Source: Xanthocytophaga agilis (GTDB lineage Bacteria > Bacteroidota > Bacteroidia > Cytophagales > 172606-1). From it: 64,000 nt of DNA. The position numbers and the translations under genes were made by a program. Position 1 is the stretch's first letter. Every line of letters starts with the position of its first letter. Of this stretch, positions 18,460 through 26,874 are shown piece after piece. The stretch spans positions 1,178,001 to 1,242,000 of the forward strand of contig NZ_JASJOU010000001.1 in the NCBI RefSeq assembly GCF_030068605.1, written 5' to 3'. The notes under the pieces were generated by a model, which saw only the letters and a list, made by a program, of their open reading frames with translations, did not search any database and was not told where the DNA came from.

Positions 18460-19425
18460 ATGAAGATCTCCGTTGTTATCCCTACTTACCAACGTCCCAA
18501 TTTACTTAACACCTGCCTGGAAGCATTATTACGGCAGACTTTTTCCAGCGAATCTTATGAAATCATTGTTGTCAGTGATGGACCTGATGATTCTACAGCA
18601 CAAGTTGTTCAAACATGGCAGAAAAATTCAGCAGTAACTATTCACTTTTTATCCTTAACCTATAAAAGAGGGCCTGCAGCTGCACGCAATCTAGGTTGGC
18701 GAAAATCGCATGGAGAGTTGATTGCATTTACAGACGATGATTGCATCCCAGATACCAATTGGCTAACTAAAATCTGGGAAACTTACAAAGGAGAAGAAGT
18801 AATAGCTTACTCAGGCCGGGTTGTTGTTCCTGTATCACAAGATCCTACAGACTATGAACTTAATACAGCAGGGTTGGAAACAGCAGAATTTGTGACTGCC
18901 AATTGCATTTGTAGTAGAATGGCTTTGGTAAAAGTAGGTGGTTTTGACTCTCAGTTTTCTACTGCATGGAGAGAAGACAGCGATCTGGAATTTAAGCTAC
19001 TCGAAAACCATATTCCAATAAAACAATTACCTCAGGCTATTATTGTACATCCGGTTCGTAAAGCACCTTGGGGAGTAAGCTTAAAAGAACAAAGGAAGAG
19101 CATGTTTAATGCATTGTTATACAAAAAGTTTCCTCGCTTATATAGACAAAAGATACAACCAGGTCCTGTCTGGCACTACTATCTGATCATTTTCTGCTTT
19201 CTGGGATTATTTTGTGGAATGCTGACAAATAGTTCGGGACTAGCGTTGTTGTTTCTGGTTGGATGGATAGGATGTACAGGATGGTTTACCTGGAAACGAC
19301 TGTCTCGTACGTCCAAATCCTTCTGGCATGTAAGCGAAATGATTGTGACATCTGCACTGATACCTTTTCTTTCTATTTACTGGACTTTGTATGGAGCCTG
19401 GCGTTATCGGGTCCTGTTTTTTTAG
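18460..19425 (+). CDS. Glycosyltransferase family 2, membrane-anchored
   Basis: Inverting GT-A enzyme of about 321 aa. VVIPTYQRP opens the nucleotide-binding fold, VSDGPDD and FTDDDC (the DxD-like metal site) follow, and WREDSDLEFK is the catalytic ED-type motif. Two to three hydrophobic segments near the C-terminus anchor it to the inner membrane. I chose ATG 18460; an in-frame GTG at 18433 adds nine poorly fitting residues and lies right behind the hairpin. Likely acts on a lipid-linked glycan together with its neighbours. Confidence 0.9.
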   Translation: MKISVVIPTYQRPNLLNTCLEALLRQTFSSESYEIIVVSDGPDDSTAQVVQTWQKNSAVTIHFLSLTYKRGPAAARNLGWRKSHGELIAFTDDDCIPDTNWLTKIWETYKGEEVIAYSGRVVVPVSQDPTDYELNTAGLETAEFVTANCICSRMALVKVGGFDSQFSTAWREDSDLEFKLLENHIPIKQLPQAIIVHPVRKAPWGVSLKEQRKSMFNALLYKKFPRLYRQKIQPGPVWHYYLIIFCFLGLFCGMLTNSSGLALLFLVGWIGCTGWFTWKRLSRTSKSFWHVSEMIVTSALIPFLSIYWTLYGAWRYRVLFF

Positions 19426-19483
19426 TTCTTACTTAAAAGCTTCTATTACATAGACTTTTACAACATATGCATTATTCAAAGCT

Positions 19484-20482
19484 ATGAAAATTCCGCAAAA
19501 CGAAGTTCGGAAAATAATCATTTTCCGGGCCTTACAACTAGGTGATCTTCTATGTGCTATACCTGCTATCCGGGCTTTACGGCAGACATATCCTCAGGCG
19601 TCTATCACACTGGCCGGACTTCCATGGGCTAAAGCATTGGTAGAGCGGTTTTCAGAATATTTTGATAACTTCATCTCTTTTCCTGGCTATCCAGGCCTTC
19701 CCGAACAAATCGTTCAACCAACAGCATTTACCTCTTTCCTGGCAGAGGTACAAGCTGAAAAATTTGACCTGGCATTACAAATGCAGGGAAGTGGCACGCT
19801 TGTTAATCCAATGATCGAACTATTTGGAGCTCGTTATACAGCCGGATTCTGCGTCAGCCATGATTATTGCCCTAACAAAGAATTATTTCTGGAGTATCCT
19901 AATTATGGACACGAAATAGAACGCTACATACGGCTTATGAACCATCTTGGCATCGAAGAAAAAGGCTTACAGCTAGAGTTTCCTTTGTCAGGTAAAGATT
20001 ATGAAGAATTTGCAGAACTCAATCTCCCTCTCGATCCAATGCATTATGTATGTATTCATCCCGGATCACGGGGTTCATGGAGACAATGGCCGCCCAAATA
20101 CTTTGCAGAATTGGCAGAATATTGTAAGAGACAGGGTTTTGAGGTAGTCATAACAGGAACTAAAGATGAATTGCCTATAGTAGAAGAAGTCATGAGCCAT
20201 ATGCAAACCCAGGCTATTAATGTGGCAGGTAAAACCAGTTTGGGTAGTATCGGCGTATTGATCAAAAATGCCTTTGCTTTGATTTCCAATTGTACAGGAG
20301 TTTCACATATAGCCTCCGCCTTCCAGACAAAAAGTGTGGTAATCAGTATGGATGGAGAGCCTGAACGCTGGGGTCCACTGGATAAAAATATCCATCATAC
20401 GATTGACTGGACAAAAACCTTTGATTTCGGGATTGCACGTGTCGCTACAATCAGCTTATTCGAAGAAGTGACATTTGAATAA
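19484..20482 (+). CDS. Glycosyltransferase family 9, heptosyltransferase-like
   Basis: A 332-residue GT-B enzyme of the LPS heptosyltransferase family. The N-terminus shows ALQLGDLLCAIPAIRALRQ, the classic GT9 start. The C-terminal half has the HPGSRGSWRQWPP donor-site motif and SNCTGVSHIASA. It probably transfers a heptose (or related sugar) onto a surface glycan. It lies 58 bases after the GT2 gene in the same direction, and converges with a second GT9 gene. Confidence 0.9.
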   Translation: MKIPQNEVRKIIIFRALQLGDLLCAIPAIRALRQTYPQASITLAGLPWAKALVERFSEYFDNFISFPGYPGLPEQIVQPTAFTSFLAEVQAEKFDLALQMQGSGTLVNPMIELFGARYTAGFCVSHDYCPNKELFLEYPNYGHEIERYIRLMNHLGIEEKGLQLEFPLSGKDYEEFAELNLPLDPMHYVCIHPGSRGSWRQWPPKYFAELAEYCKRQGFEVVITGTKDELPIVEEVMSHMQTQAINVAGKTSLGSIGVLIKNAFALISNCTGVSHIASAFQTKSVVISMDGEPERWGPLDKNIHHTIDWTKTFDFGIARVATISLFEEVTFE

Positions 20483-20545
20483 CAATCACGTAGTTGCCGT
20501 TACAAGATTGTGTATTGTTAAAGCTTTGACCCAAGACAGACGGAT

Positions 20546-21715
20546 TTAAAACCCATTTTGATAGGATCTTTCATAAAACAAAGAACCTACCAGAATAGGC
20601 TCTAAAAAGACAGGATTTGCAAAAGAGGGTTCCAAAGCTGGAACTGCTATGAGCGATCTGATATGCTTTATTACCTCTTCAGGCTCTGGCATTGGCACTA
20701 CATTATCATATATCAGTTGATGTACATATTGAAGCACCTCATTTTTACTTCGTAAATCTTCAGGAACTTCAAAAGGCAATACCCGATGAGGAACTTTCCA
20801 GGGTGTATGTTGTGGATTGGTCTGCGCATACAAAACTACCACAGGTGTGCCTACTGCCGCTGCAATATGTATAGTACCAGTATTAACCGATACCACAACA
20901 GGTGCCATTTTGATAAGCGAAATAAACTCTTTTAGAGACAGCAAACCAGCTAGAGAAAAAGCATTTGGGCCTATTCCTTTTGCCAATTGATCAGTCAGTT
21001 CTTTTTCAGCCAGTGTACCTGTCAACAAAATCTGATACTCCAATTCTTTTTGTATTCGTCTTCCTGTATCGATCCAGCGTTGTTGTGGGTATTGACGTTT
21101 AAGTTCACTTACACCAGCATGCAGAACCAACCAGGGTTTAGTAAGATCAACTCCAGCATCAGACAACTTTTCTATGGCACTTGAACGATTATCATCTGAA
21201 ACAACAAGCGACAATTGGTCATTAGTTGTTGTGAGACCGACAGATGCTACAAGTTCGAGATCACGCTTTACCTGATGACGGATAAAGGAATAAGGTTCTT
21301 TTTCTGGTATCCAATCGCTTAACAGATGATAAGGATTCTCGCGACAATAGGCTAACCGTAAAGGGATTCCAGCTAAATAAGCCAGCATAGCTGCAGGCAA
21401 GGGATTCTGGCTAAACACCGTAAAGAGTATAGCCCCATCAAATTTTCTTTTCTTTAATTCAGCAATAACTTCAAAAAATTGATTGGAGTCCGGAACGCGT
21501 TCATTCTTAACCCAAGGCAGATCATACATAAGTACTTCATCTATTTCTGGAAGTAAACCAGCCACTCCGGCAGCTATAGAAGAAGTAAGTACTGTAATTT
21601 TACAATCCAATGTCTCTTTCACTGCCCGGATAGCAGGAGTAGACATTATGAGATCTCCCAGATTATCAGGTCGAATGATCAACACATTCCGGCACTCCAA
21701 CCATTTATTTTTCAT
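20546..21715 (-). CDS. Glycosyltransferase family 9, heptosyltransferase-like
   Basis: Second GT9 enzyme, 389 aa. Motifs are RPDNLGDLIMSTPAIRAVKE at the N-terminus, VLHAGVSELKRQYPQQRW at the donor site and SVNTGTIHIAAAVGTPVV near the C-terminus. It carries a C-terminal extension of about 40 residues beyond the usual end. It is the last gene of a minus-strand run (GT4, GT4, HAD phosphatase, GT9) with 48 bases to the upstream phosphatase gene. Only moderately similar by eye to the neighbouring GT9, so not a recent duplicate. Confidence 0.9.
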   Translation of the reverse strand: MKNKWLECRNVLIIRPDNLGDLIMSTPAIRAVKETLDCKITVLTSSIAAGVAGLLPEIDEVLMYDLPWVKNERVPDSNQFFEVIAELKKRKFDGAILFTVFSQNPLPAAMLAYLAGIPLRLAYCRENPYHLLSDWIPEKEPYSFIRHQVKRDLELVASVGLTTTNDQLSLVVSDDNRSSAIEKLSDAGVDLTKPWLVLHAGVSELKRQYPQQRWIDTGRRIQKELEYQILLTGTLAEKELTDQLAKGIGPNAFSLAGLLSLKEFISLIKMAPVVVSVNTGTIHIAAAVGTPVVVLYAQTNPQHTPWKVPHRVLPFEVPEDLRSKNEVLQYVHQLIYDNVVPMPEPEEVIKHIRSLIAVPALEPSFANPVFLEPILVGSLFYERSYQNGF

Positions 21716-21763
21716 TTTATCAATTGCTATATAAAGAATAAGGCTTGTTAAAACGTGTATGAG

Positions 21764-22339
21764 TTACTTATAAGAGGTAGTCTGACTCGTTAAAATATAA
21801 GAAACCGCTTCTCTGAAGTCCTTTGCAGTGAATTCAGGTGTACGTTCTGGTGTGAGCACCCATTCCGTTTCATTTCCGTTATCAATCAGGATAGTATGAC
21901 ATCCAGCCGCCTTTCCAGCCTCTATATCATGTAGGATATCTCCAATCATCCAGGATTCTGACAGGTTTATATCAAAATCCTTCGCAGCCTCAAGCAACAT
22001 ACCAGGCCTGGGTTTTCGACACTCACATAAAATAGCATAAGCACTCACTGCCCCATCAGGATGATGGGGACAAAAATAAAATCCATGTACTGTCACTTCT
22101 TCCGGACTTAACAGATGTTTAATCTTTGTCTTCACATCCTCTAACGATTCGATAGTAAAATGTCCATGAGCCACTCCTGCCTGATTGGATATAACAATCA
22201 GTAAAAACCCTTTAGCTGCCAGTTCCCGCAACCCTTCCTGAACACCGTCCAGCAAGGAAATTTTAGAGGGATCTACATTATAAGGGATATCCTGAATCAA
22301 TGTTCCATCCTTATCCAGAAAAATGGCTCTGTGCTGCAT
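21764..22339 (-). CDS. GmhB-like HAD phosphatase (D,D-heptose 1,7-bisphosphate phosphatase type)
   Basis: HAD-IIIA phosphatase of about 191 aa. The catalytic DKDGT motif is at the N-terminus, and SNQAG gives the second motif. The zinc-binding pattern CPHHPDG...CECRKPRPGM is typical of GmhB. GDILHDIEAG carries the metal-binding aspartates. In the ADP-heptose pathway GmhB removes the C7 phosphate; this fits the two neighbouring heptosyltransferase-like genes. Start at ATG 22339, one base after the upstream stop; an in-frame GTG at 22348 is an alternative. No GmhA or HldE gene is in the window, so part of the pathway would lie elsewhere. Confidence 0.88.
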   Translation of the reverse strand: MQHRAIFLDKDGTLIQDIPYNVDPSKISLLDGVQEGLRELAAKGFLLIVISNQAGVAHGHFTIESLEDVKTKIKHLLSPEEVTVHGFYFCPHHPDGAVSAYAILCECRKPRPGMLLEAAKDFDINLSESWMIGDILHDIEAGKAAGCHTILIDNGNETEWVLTPERTPEFTAKDFREAVSYILTSQTTSYK

Positions 22340-22340
22340 T

Positions 22341-23657
22341 TTATCCACCTATTATTAAATCTGCATCTAATAATTGTTCGGCTCGTTCAGTCAGTACCGT
22401 CTGTGGTCTTCCGGCAGCCTCATACGTTCTATATATGACTTTGTTATATAAATCAGATACTTCTTCTGCAACCTTCGCCCAGGTAAATAAAGTGTTAACC
22501 CGTTCAATAGCATTTTTCTTCATTTGTTGTAAAAGCTCCGGATCGCAAATCAACTGGCTCATCTTTTCTGCTAATGCATCTGGATCATTTGGAGGAACCA
22601 AAAAACCTGTTTCCCCATCTGCCACACTGTACTTGATTCCACCCACCTGTGATCCGATCACCGGTGTACCACATGCCATTGCCTCCAGAGGAGTAATGCC
22701 AAAAGGTTCATACCAGGGTGTAGAAATGAACACATCTGCTGCTGAATAATAATGTTTTAACATATCTCGGCTTTTACGTCCGGTGAAGGTAACCTGTAAC
22801 GAAACGCCTTCTTCCTGAGCAACATGCTGCAATCGCTTGATTTCAGGACATAGTTCAGGATCAGGTAAATCGGATTCTCCTCCTACAATAACCAATCGGA
22901 CAGATTGCTGACACTGTTTTATCCTACTTAAGGCTCTAATTACGTTATCGACACCTTTACGAGGTACCATACGCCCTAATTGCAGAAATATGATTTCATT
23001 TTCTTTTAACCGCAGAATCTGTCTGGCCTTTTTTTGTTCAACAGGATAAAAGTCCTGAATGCTAAATCCACAAGGAATTACGGTTGTAAGTTCGGGATAT
23101 GCTGAATAATAATTTAATAAGTCGCTTCTGTCTTGAGGGCATTCTGCAATAATGTGGTCAGCCTCATGTACAATCTGTTCCTCAATACGAATTCTTTCTT
23201 CTGGGAAATGATCCTGACTGCCCTGATATAGTTTACGGATATACCCCAATGCATGAAAAGTAACAACAAATGGTATTTGCAAAAGTTTTTTTAACTGAGA
23301 AGCTACCAGTGAAGAGGTCCAGAAATTAGCATGTATCAATTGATAGTTAATTTTATGCTCGAGAATAAACTCATACATATTCAGAGAGAACTCTGGCATA
23401 TATTGAAGCAATTCCTCTTTCGGAACTACATCTACGGGGCCAGCCTGTATATGGATCACCCGAACACCAGGCATCCAATCAACAACTTCTGGAAATCCAG
23501 GATCTTCCCAACGCGTAAAAACATCAATTTCATATCCTATGCGGGCTAGATGTTTGCTCAGTTCAGCAACGTATACATTTTGTCCACCACTGTCTACTCC
23601 TCCTAATGTCGCCAATGGAGAAGCATGTTCGCTAATAAATGCTACTTTCTTTTTCAT
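22341..23657 (-). CDS. Glycosyltransferase family 4 (sucrose-phosphate synthase/MshA-like)
   Basis: A 438-residue GT-B enzyme. The N-terminus has AFISEHASPLATLGGVDSGG, where the GGVDSGGQN loop resembles sucrose-phosphate synthase and MshA-like enzymes. The C-terminal domain shows LGRMVPRKGVDNVI and EPFGITPLEAMACGTP (EX7E). I chose ATG 23657 (MKKKVAF), because the frame upstream overlaps the preceding gene and is not family-like. Stop and next start are separated by only one base, so it is coupled to the GmhB-like gene. Confidence 0.9.
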   Translation of the reverse strand: MKKKVAFISEHASPLATLGGVDSGGQNVYVAELSKHLARIGYEIDVFTRWEDPGFPEVVDWMPGVRVIHIQAGPVDVVPKEELLQYMPEFSLNMYEFILEHKINYQLIHANFWTSSLVASQLKKLLQIPFVVTFHALGYIRKLYQGSQDHFPEERIRIEEQIVHEADHIIAECPQDRSDLLNYYSAYPELTTVIPCGFSIQDFYPVEQKKARQILRLKENEIIFLQLGRMVPRKGVDNVIRALSRIKQCQQSVRLVIVGGESDLPDPELCPEIKRLQHVAQEEGVSLQVTFTGRKSRDMLKHYYSAADVFISTPWYEPFGITPLEAMACGTPVIGSQVGGIKYSVADGETGFLVPPNDPDALAEKMSQLICDPELLQQMKKNAIERVNTLFTWAKVAEEVSDLYNKVIYRTYEAAGRPQTVLTERAEQLLDADLIIGG

Positions 23658-23718
23658 AAAAAACAGGTTGTAAGCTGAGTATAAAAAATGAGACTGAAAA
23701 ATGGATCTGAGTAAACGT

Positions 23719-24696
23719 TTAGATCTCAATCATTTGAGAAGAATAATGTTGTTGAAGTACTTTGTGAAATACTCTGGTCCAATCTTCTGTAAAGCGTCGG
23801 ATGTCAAACCGCTCTTTTGCGGTTTGCTGCCCATTCAAGCCAATTTGACGGGCATGTTCCGGATCTTGCAACAAACGCTGCATGCATTCAATAAGAACAG
23901 AAATATCTGTATGTATATAGCCGTTTATGCCATTCTTAATGACAGCTACCATTTCGGTAGTAGCCAAACCCACAACAGGTATCCCCAATGACATAGCTTC
24001 ACACACAGCAAGTCCCAGACTGGTATAGCGAATAGGATTAAAAAAGAAACGATACTGGCTAATAAATTCCGGAAGTTGCGGATGCAGTACCTCTCCCAAT
24101 CCTACACTCTCTGTACCCATGCCCACCAGATCAAGTGGGATATGTTTACTTACTTCCTGAAAAATATCCCATCCACAGATACGTCCCCGTAAGGGAAGAT
24201 TATTGATTACCACAATGCCTTTATTCAGATGGCCTGAATATACAGCGGGGGCAACTGTTACTCCATGCTCTATCACCTCTGTTCTTGTTGCATTATCCCA
24301 CATCAAACGATTGAAGTGAGTAACATGAACTACTAGTACATCCGGATCAGCTACTACATGGCGTGTATTGGTCGGATGCTGTCGGGGCGGATCATGTTCC
24401 AGATAGATACGGGGAAGCTTTCGTTGTTCAGGTGACAAAATCTCGTACTGATCTATCAGATAATTCTGATTGGTCTGAAAAAGTATACAGTCAAACGATA
24501 GTGTTCGAACTTCTTCAGCATACACTTCGTGTACATTGTCACCAAAGGGAAATGTCTCCCCTCTCCCAACATACCCTTCTGATTTTGCTTTGTTTACAGG
24601 AATGTAAATATCAAAATCGCCCTGAGCTAAATAATACAAATAACTACCGTGAATGTGCCAGGTAAAAATTGCAGGTCTTTTGAGAGTACTATTCAT
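23719..24696 (-). CDS. Glycosyltransferase, GT4/GT-B type
   Basis: A 325-residue GT-B glycosyltransferase and first gene of the minus-strand run. It lacks the classical N-terminal glycine-rich loop but has YLEHDPPRQHPT, a VEHGV-type linker region and a C-terminal domain with TSLGLAVCEAMSLGIPVVG, the EX7E-like region. Pattern NGINGYIHTD is the usual GT4 late motif. The substrate is unknown. Its context with a second GT4, GmhB-like phosphatase and GT9 indicates one shared glycan pathway. Confidence 0.85.
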   Translation of the reverse strand: MNSTLKRPAIFTWHIHGSYLYYLAQGDFDIYIPVNKAKSEGYVGRGETFPFGDNVHEVYAEEVRTLSFDCILFQTNQNYLIDQYEILSPEQRKLPRIYLEHDPPRQHPTNTRHVVADPDVLVVHVTHFNRLMWDNATRTEVIEHGVTVAPAVYSGHLNKGIVVINNLPLRGRICGWDIFQEVSKHIPLDLVGMGTESVGLGEVLHPQLPEFISQYRFFFNPIRYTSLGLAVCEAMSLGIPVVGLATTEMVAVIKNGINGYIHTDISVLIECMQRLLQDPEHARQIGLNGQQTAKERFDIRRFTEDWTRVFHKVLQQHYSSQMIEI

Positions 24697-25018
24697 GCGT
24701 GTTAATATAAAATATAGTCAATGCACAAATGAAAACATAATGCCACTTGTCAGAAGTGCTGTCAGTCCTCTTCTGCAATAATGTCAGAAGAGAAGTGTTG
24801 ACTTTTTTATACAGTTGTACAAAACCAACAAAAAACACACTAGCCACTAATAAAATCATCTGTATATCAAAAACATACTACAGATTTAAACTAACAGAAA
24901 TATAATTTTATCCACATACAAAACAACTCTCTATAAGAAAACCAATTACAAGAACACAAAATAAAACACCTCTGGCTTTATAAAGCCAGAGGTGTTTTAC
25001 TAACGATCTTACAATTGT
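24697..25018. other. Intergenic region between GT run and PRC-barrel gene
   Basis: A 322-base AT-rich spacer. It holds a hairpin in the GT leader (CTCTTCTG 24768-24775 with CAGAAGAG 24785-24792), probable promoter DNA of the GT run, and the terminator of the PRC gene listed separately. No ORF seen. Confidence 0.4.
24963..24998 (-). terminator. Symmetrical terminator of the PRC-barrel gene
   Basis: Fully palindromic hairpin whose stem centres on CCTCTGGCTTTATAAAGCCA and is flanked by AAAA on the left and TTTT on the right, so it can work in both directions. It lies just after the PRC-barrel stop codon. Confidence 0.85.
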
Positions 25019-25444
25019 TTACGGATAAAATGCACGTGATGAAAGTTGCCAGTATTGATTTACCTGCCCATAATATGTATCATCACTATTGGTATTAGGC
25101 CAGTGATCTTTGTCAAATCCCGGAGAGTCTTTTACATATTCCTTACTTCTATCCAAAATAAAGCGCCTGCGAATGCCATCAAGAATCAGCTCTGCAAAAG
25201 GAATGGCAAATAGCTTGCCTCCAATTCCTAAAAATGATCCCGATTCTAATACTGCATATTCGATTTTACCCGTCTGAATATTGACCATCAGATTTTGAAT
25301 TGTTCCTAATTCTTTATCTGCTCTATTAAATACATTATCTCCAATAATAGAAGTAGCTGTTAATCGCTGCACTGGAATATTGGCGTCTGATCCTTCATGG
25401 TTGATACCGGTGCGATTATCAGCTTCATAGCTTCCAATAGCCAT
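25019..25444 (-). CDS. PRC-barrel domain protein
   Basis: A 141-residue soluble protein with a PRC-barrel at about residues 25-95 (LTATSIIGDNVFNRADKELG and the KIEYAVLESG strand) and a short, acidic, Trp/Tyr-rich tail. PRC-barrels act as small adaptor or RNA/protein-binding beta-barrels; in this group they are common among stress-response genes. The start is ATG 25444, fixed by an exceptional Shine-Dalgarno 5 bases upstream; an in-frame GTG at 25450 overlaps the Shine-Dalgarno itself. A structured leader precedes it (listed separately). Confidence 0.85.
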   Translation of the reverse strand: MAIGSYEADNRTGINHEGSDANIPVQRLTATSIIGDNVFNRADKELGTIQNLMVNIQTGKIEYAVLESGSFLGIGGKLFAIPFAELILDGIRRRFILDRSKEYVKDSPGFDKDHWPNTNSDDTYYGQVNQYWQLSSRAFYP

Positions 25445-25449
25445 AGTCA

Positions 25450-25456
25450 CCTCCTT
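25450..25456 (-). promoter_or_regulatory. Strong Shine-Dalgarno of the PRC-barrel gene
   Basis: AAGGAGG followed by TGACT and ATG, 5 bases spacing. No other gene start examined here has a comparable site, in line with the general lack of Shine-Dalgarno use in Bacteroidota. It decides the PRC start codon. Confidence 0.8.
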
Positions 25457-25479
25457 AATTAAAGTGTAACAAAATACAA

Positions 25480-25502
25480 AAGGCTACCTATGTGGTAGCC
25501 TT
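25480..25502 (-). terminator. Terminator-like hairpin in the PRC leader
   Basis: On the minus strand, AAGGCTACC and GGTAGCCTT form a perfect 9-base stem with loop ACATA, followed by TTGTATTTTG. It lies between the riboswitch-like sequence and the Shine-Dalgarno, the usual place for an intrinsic terminator acting as expression platform. Confidence 0.6.
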
Positions 25503-25514
25503 CGGTTAATCTTT

Positions 25515-25602
25515 TGTTCTTTCGCTGGCATTACCCAGTTCAAGTAAATGAGGATATATTCTCAGGTCTGACTTAAGAAAATGGATCTTTTTCATTAGAA
25601 AA
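25515..25602 (-). ncRNA. TPP-riboswitch-like element (possibly degenerate) in PRC leader
   Basis: Minus-strand sequence matches the 3' half of the TPP (THI) aptamer. CTGAGA is at 25565-25560, a CCTCAT stretch follows, then CTTGAA and CTGGGTAATGCCAGCG (25538-25523) plus AAAG. Stem P5 (CTGG/CCAG) is perfect. P4 is CTT/AAG where the usual is CCT/AGG, a compensated pair. A P1-like helix (TTTTCT with AGAACA, one mismatch) closes it. The weak part is P2: ATGA/TCAT pairs, but the conserved GGGG(T)G appears as AAAA(G)A. Downstream lie a terminator-like hairpin and the Shine-Dalgarno of a PRC-barrel gene, not a thiamine gene. It could be a decayed, variant or re-purposed aptamer; no covariance search was possible. 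Confidence 0.42.
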
Positions 25603-25973
25603 TGACTCTTACTTTTAGATACATTTCTTCTTACTTCTACAAGATGAATAATCTTAAACCAGCCACTCCTTTTAAATTATCTCTCCTTTCTCAGACTAAC
25701 ATCTCCAATAGATAAATTTCTGTACCAGACAGACTTAACAGCCCTAGTAGGTGTAATCGAGTATATATCCTTTATACAACTTACTAAATTGTGGTATTAA
25801 TTACCCTGGCATGCAGAGAAAAGGTAACTTGATCTAATAAATTTATGTATGCCAGACTCTATTCTACGATATAGATTGATTAATGCCTCTTTGTATTTAT
25901 CCATAATCCGCTTCTGGCCAGATATTTTTCTAATAAATTGAGTACAACAAAATATTTACAATCATTTTTTTAT
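25603..25973. other. Divergent intergenic region, PRC leader to DUF6766
   Basis: About 370 bases of AT-rich DNA that must contain the promoter of the PRC leader (minus) and that of the DUF6766 gene (plus). No ORF or RNA gene recognised outside the leader elements. Confidence 0.35.
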
Positions 25974-26642
25974 ATGGCATTCAACAATCATTCGTTCTGG
26001 TACCGCAACGGGCTATCTCTTGTGTTAGTAACTCTATTTTTACTATTTTGGCTGGGACAAGTCTTTACAGGCTGGCACTCTAATAACCAGGCACTAAATG
26101 AAGCTGGTGCCACTCCCCTGTCTCTTGCAGATTATCTATCTAGTGGACACTTCATATCTGCCACATTTGAAAATTGGGAAAGTGAGTTTTTACAAATGGC
26201 CGCCTATGTGCTCCTTACTGTCTCCCTACGACAAAAAGGTTCTTCAGAGTCTAAAAAATTAGACGAAGAGGAAGACGTTGATCGTCAGCCAACACCATCT
26301 TCGGAAGCCCCTTGGCCTGTCAGAAAAGGAGGAATCTGGCTAAAACTCTATAAGAACTCTCTCAGCCTGGCATTTTTCCTTTTATTTCTATGTTCTTTCA
26401 CTCTCCATCTTCATGGAAGTTACTTGAATTACAAAGATGAACAAGCTCAAAAAGGACTCCCGGCAGAGCCATTACACAGTTATTGCTTTGATAGCCAGTT
26501 CTGGTTTGAGTCATTGCAAAACTGGCAAAGTGAATTTCTGGCTGTTCTGTCTATTGTTGTATTAAGTATTTATCTCAGACAATATGGCTCTCCAGAATCA
26601 AAACCCGTTGATGCTCCTCATAGCCAAACCGGCAAAGAATAA
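25974..26642 (+). CDS. DUF6766 family membrane protein
   Basis: A 222-residue membrane protein with four hydrophobic segments arranged in two similar halves (about residues 1-95 and 120-215). Each half has a hydrophobic helix, a short loop with an aromatic/Asn-Trp-(E/Q)-SEF motif (NWESEFLQ, NWQSEFLA), a second helix and a closing 'LRQ-G-S-ESK' motif. This repeat indicates an ancient internal duplication. Function unknown; relatives annotated DUF6766 are typical of stress-gene neighbourhoods. Start at ATG 25974; the upstream TTG at 25938 is unlikely. A small inverted repeat (GAATAAGAA / TTCTTATTC, 26637-26668) covers the stop. Confidence 0.8.
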   Translation: MAFNNHSFWYRNGLSLVLVTLFLLFWLGQVFTGWHSNNQALNEAGATPLSLADYLSSGHFISATFENWESEFLQMAAYVLLTVSLRQKGSSESKKLDEEEDVDRQPTPSSEAPWPVRKGGIWLKLYKNSLSLAFFLLFLCSFTLHLHGSYLNYKDEQAQKGLPAEPLHSYCFDSQFWFESLQNWQSEFLAVLSIVVLSIYLRQYGSPESKPVDAPHSQTGKE

Positions 26643-26874
26643 GAATGAACGAAAACCATTTCTTATTCTCGTTCTAAGTTAACATAACAATGTATATAAA
26701 AACCACTTTTAGTCTATACATGTTTACTAGCTCTATCAAGCATTATAGGATAAAAATGTATAGGCAAGTAAAATTCATTTTCAGCTGTGTTTCATATACT
26801 TGCTGCAACTAAATAGGGAAAATTCACGTAAAACCATCTAGTAACCAATACAGGTAGCTAAGCCTGTTTTTAGC

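Noticed and set aside
25506-25595. 29-codon minus-strand ORF in the PRC leader
   Set aside because: Its codons coincide with the TPP-aptamer-like motif and it ends directly before the hairpin. It is better explained as RNA structure than as a peptide gene.
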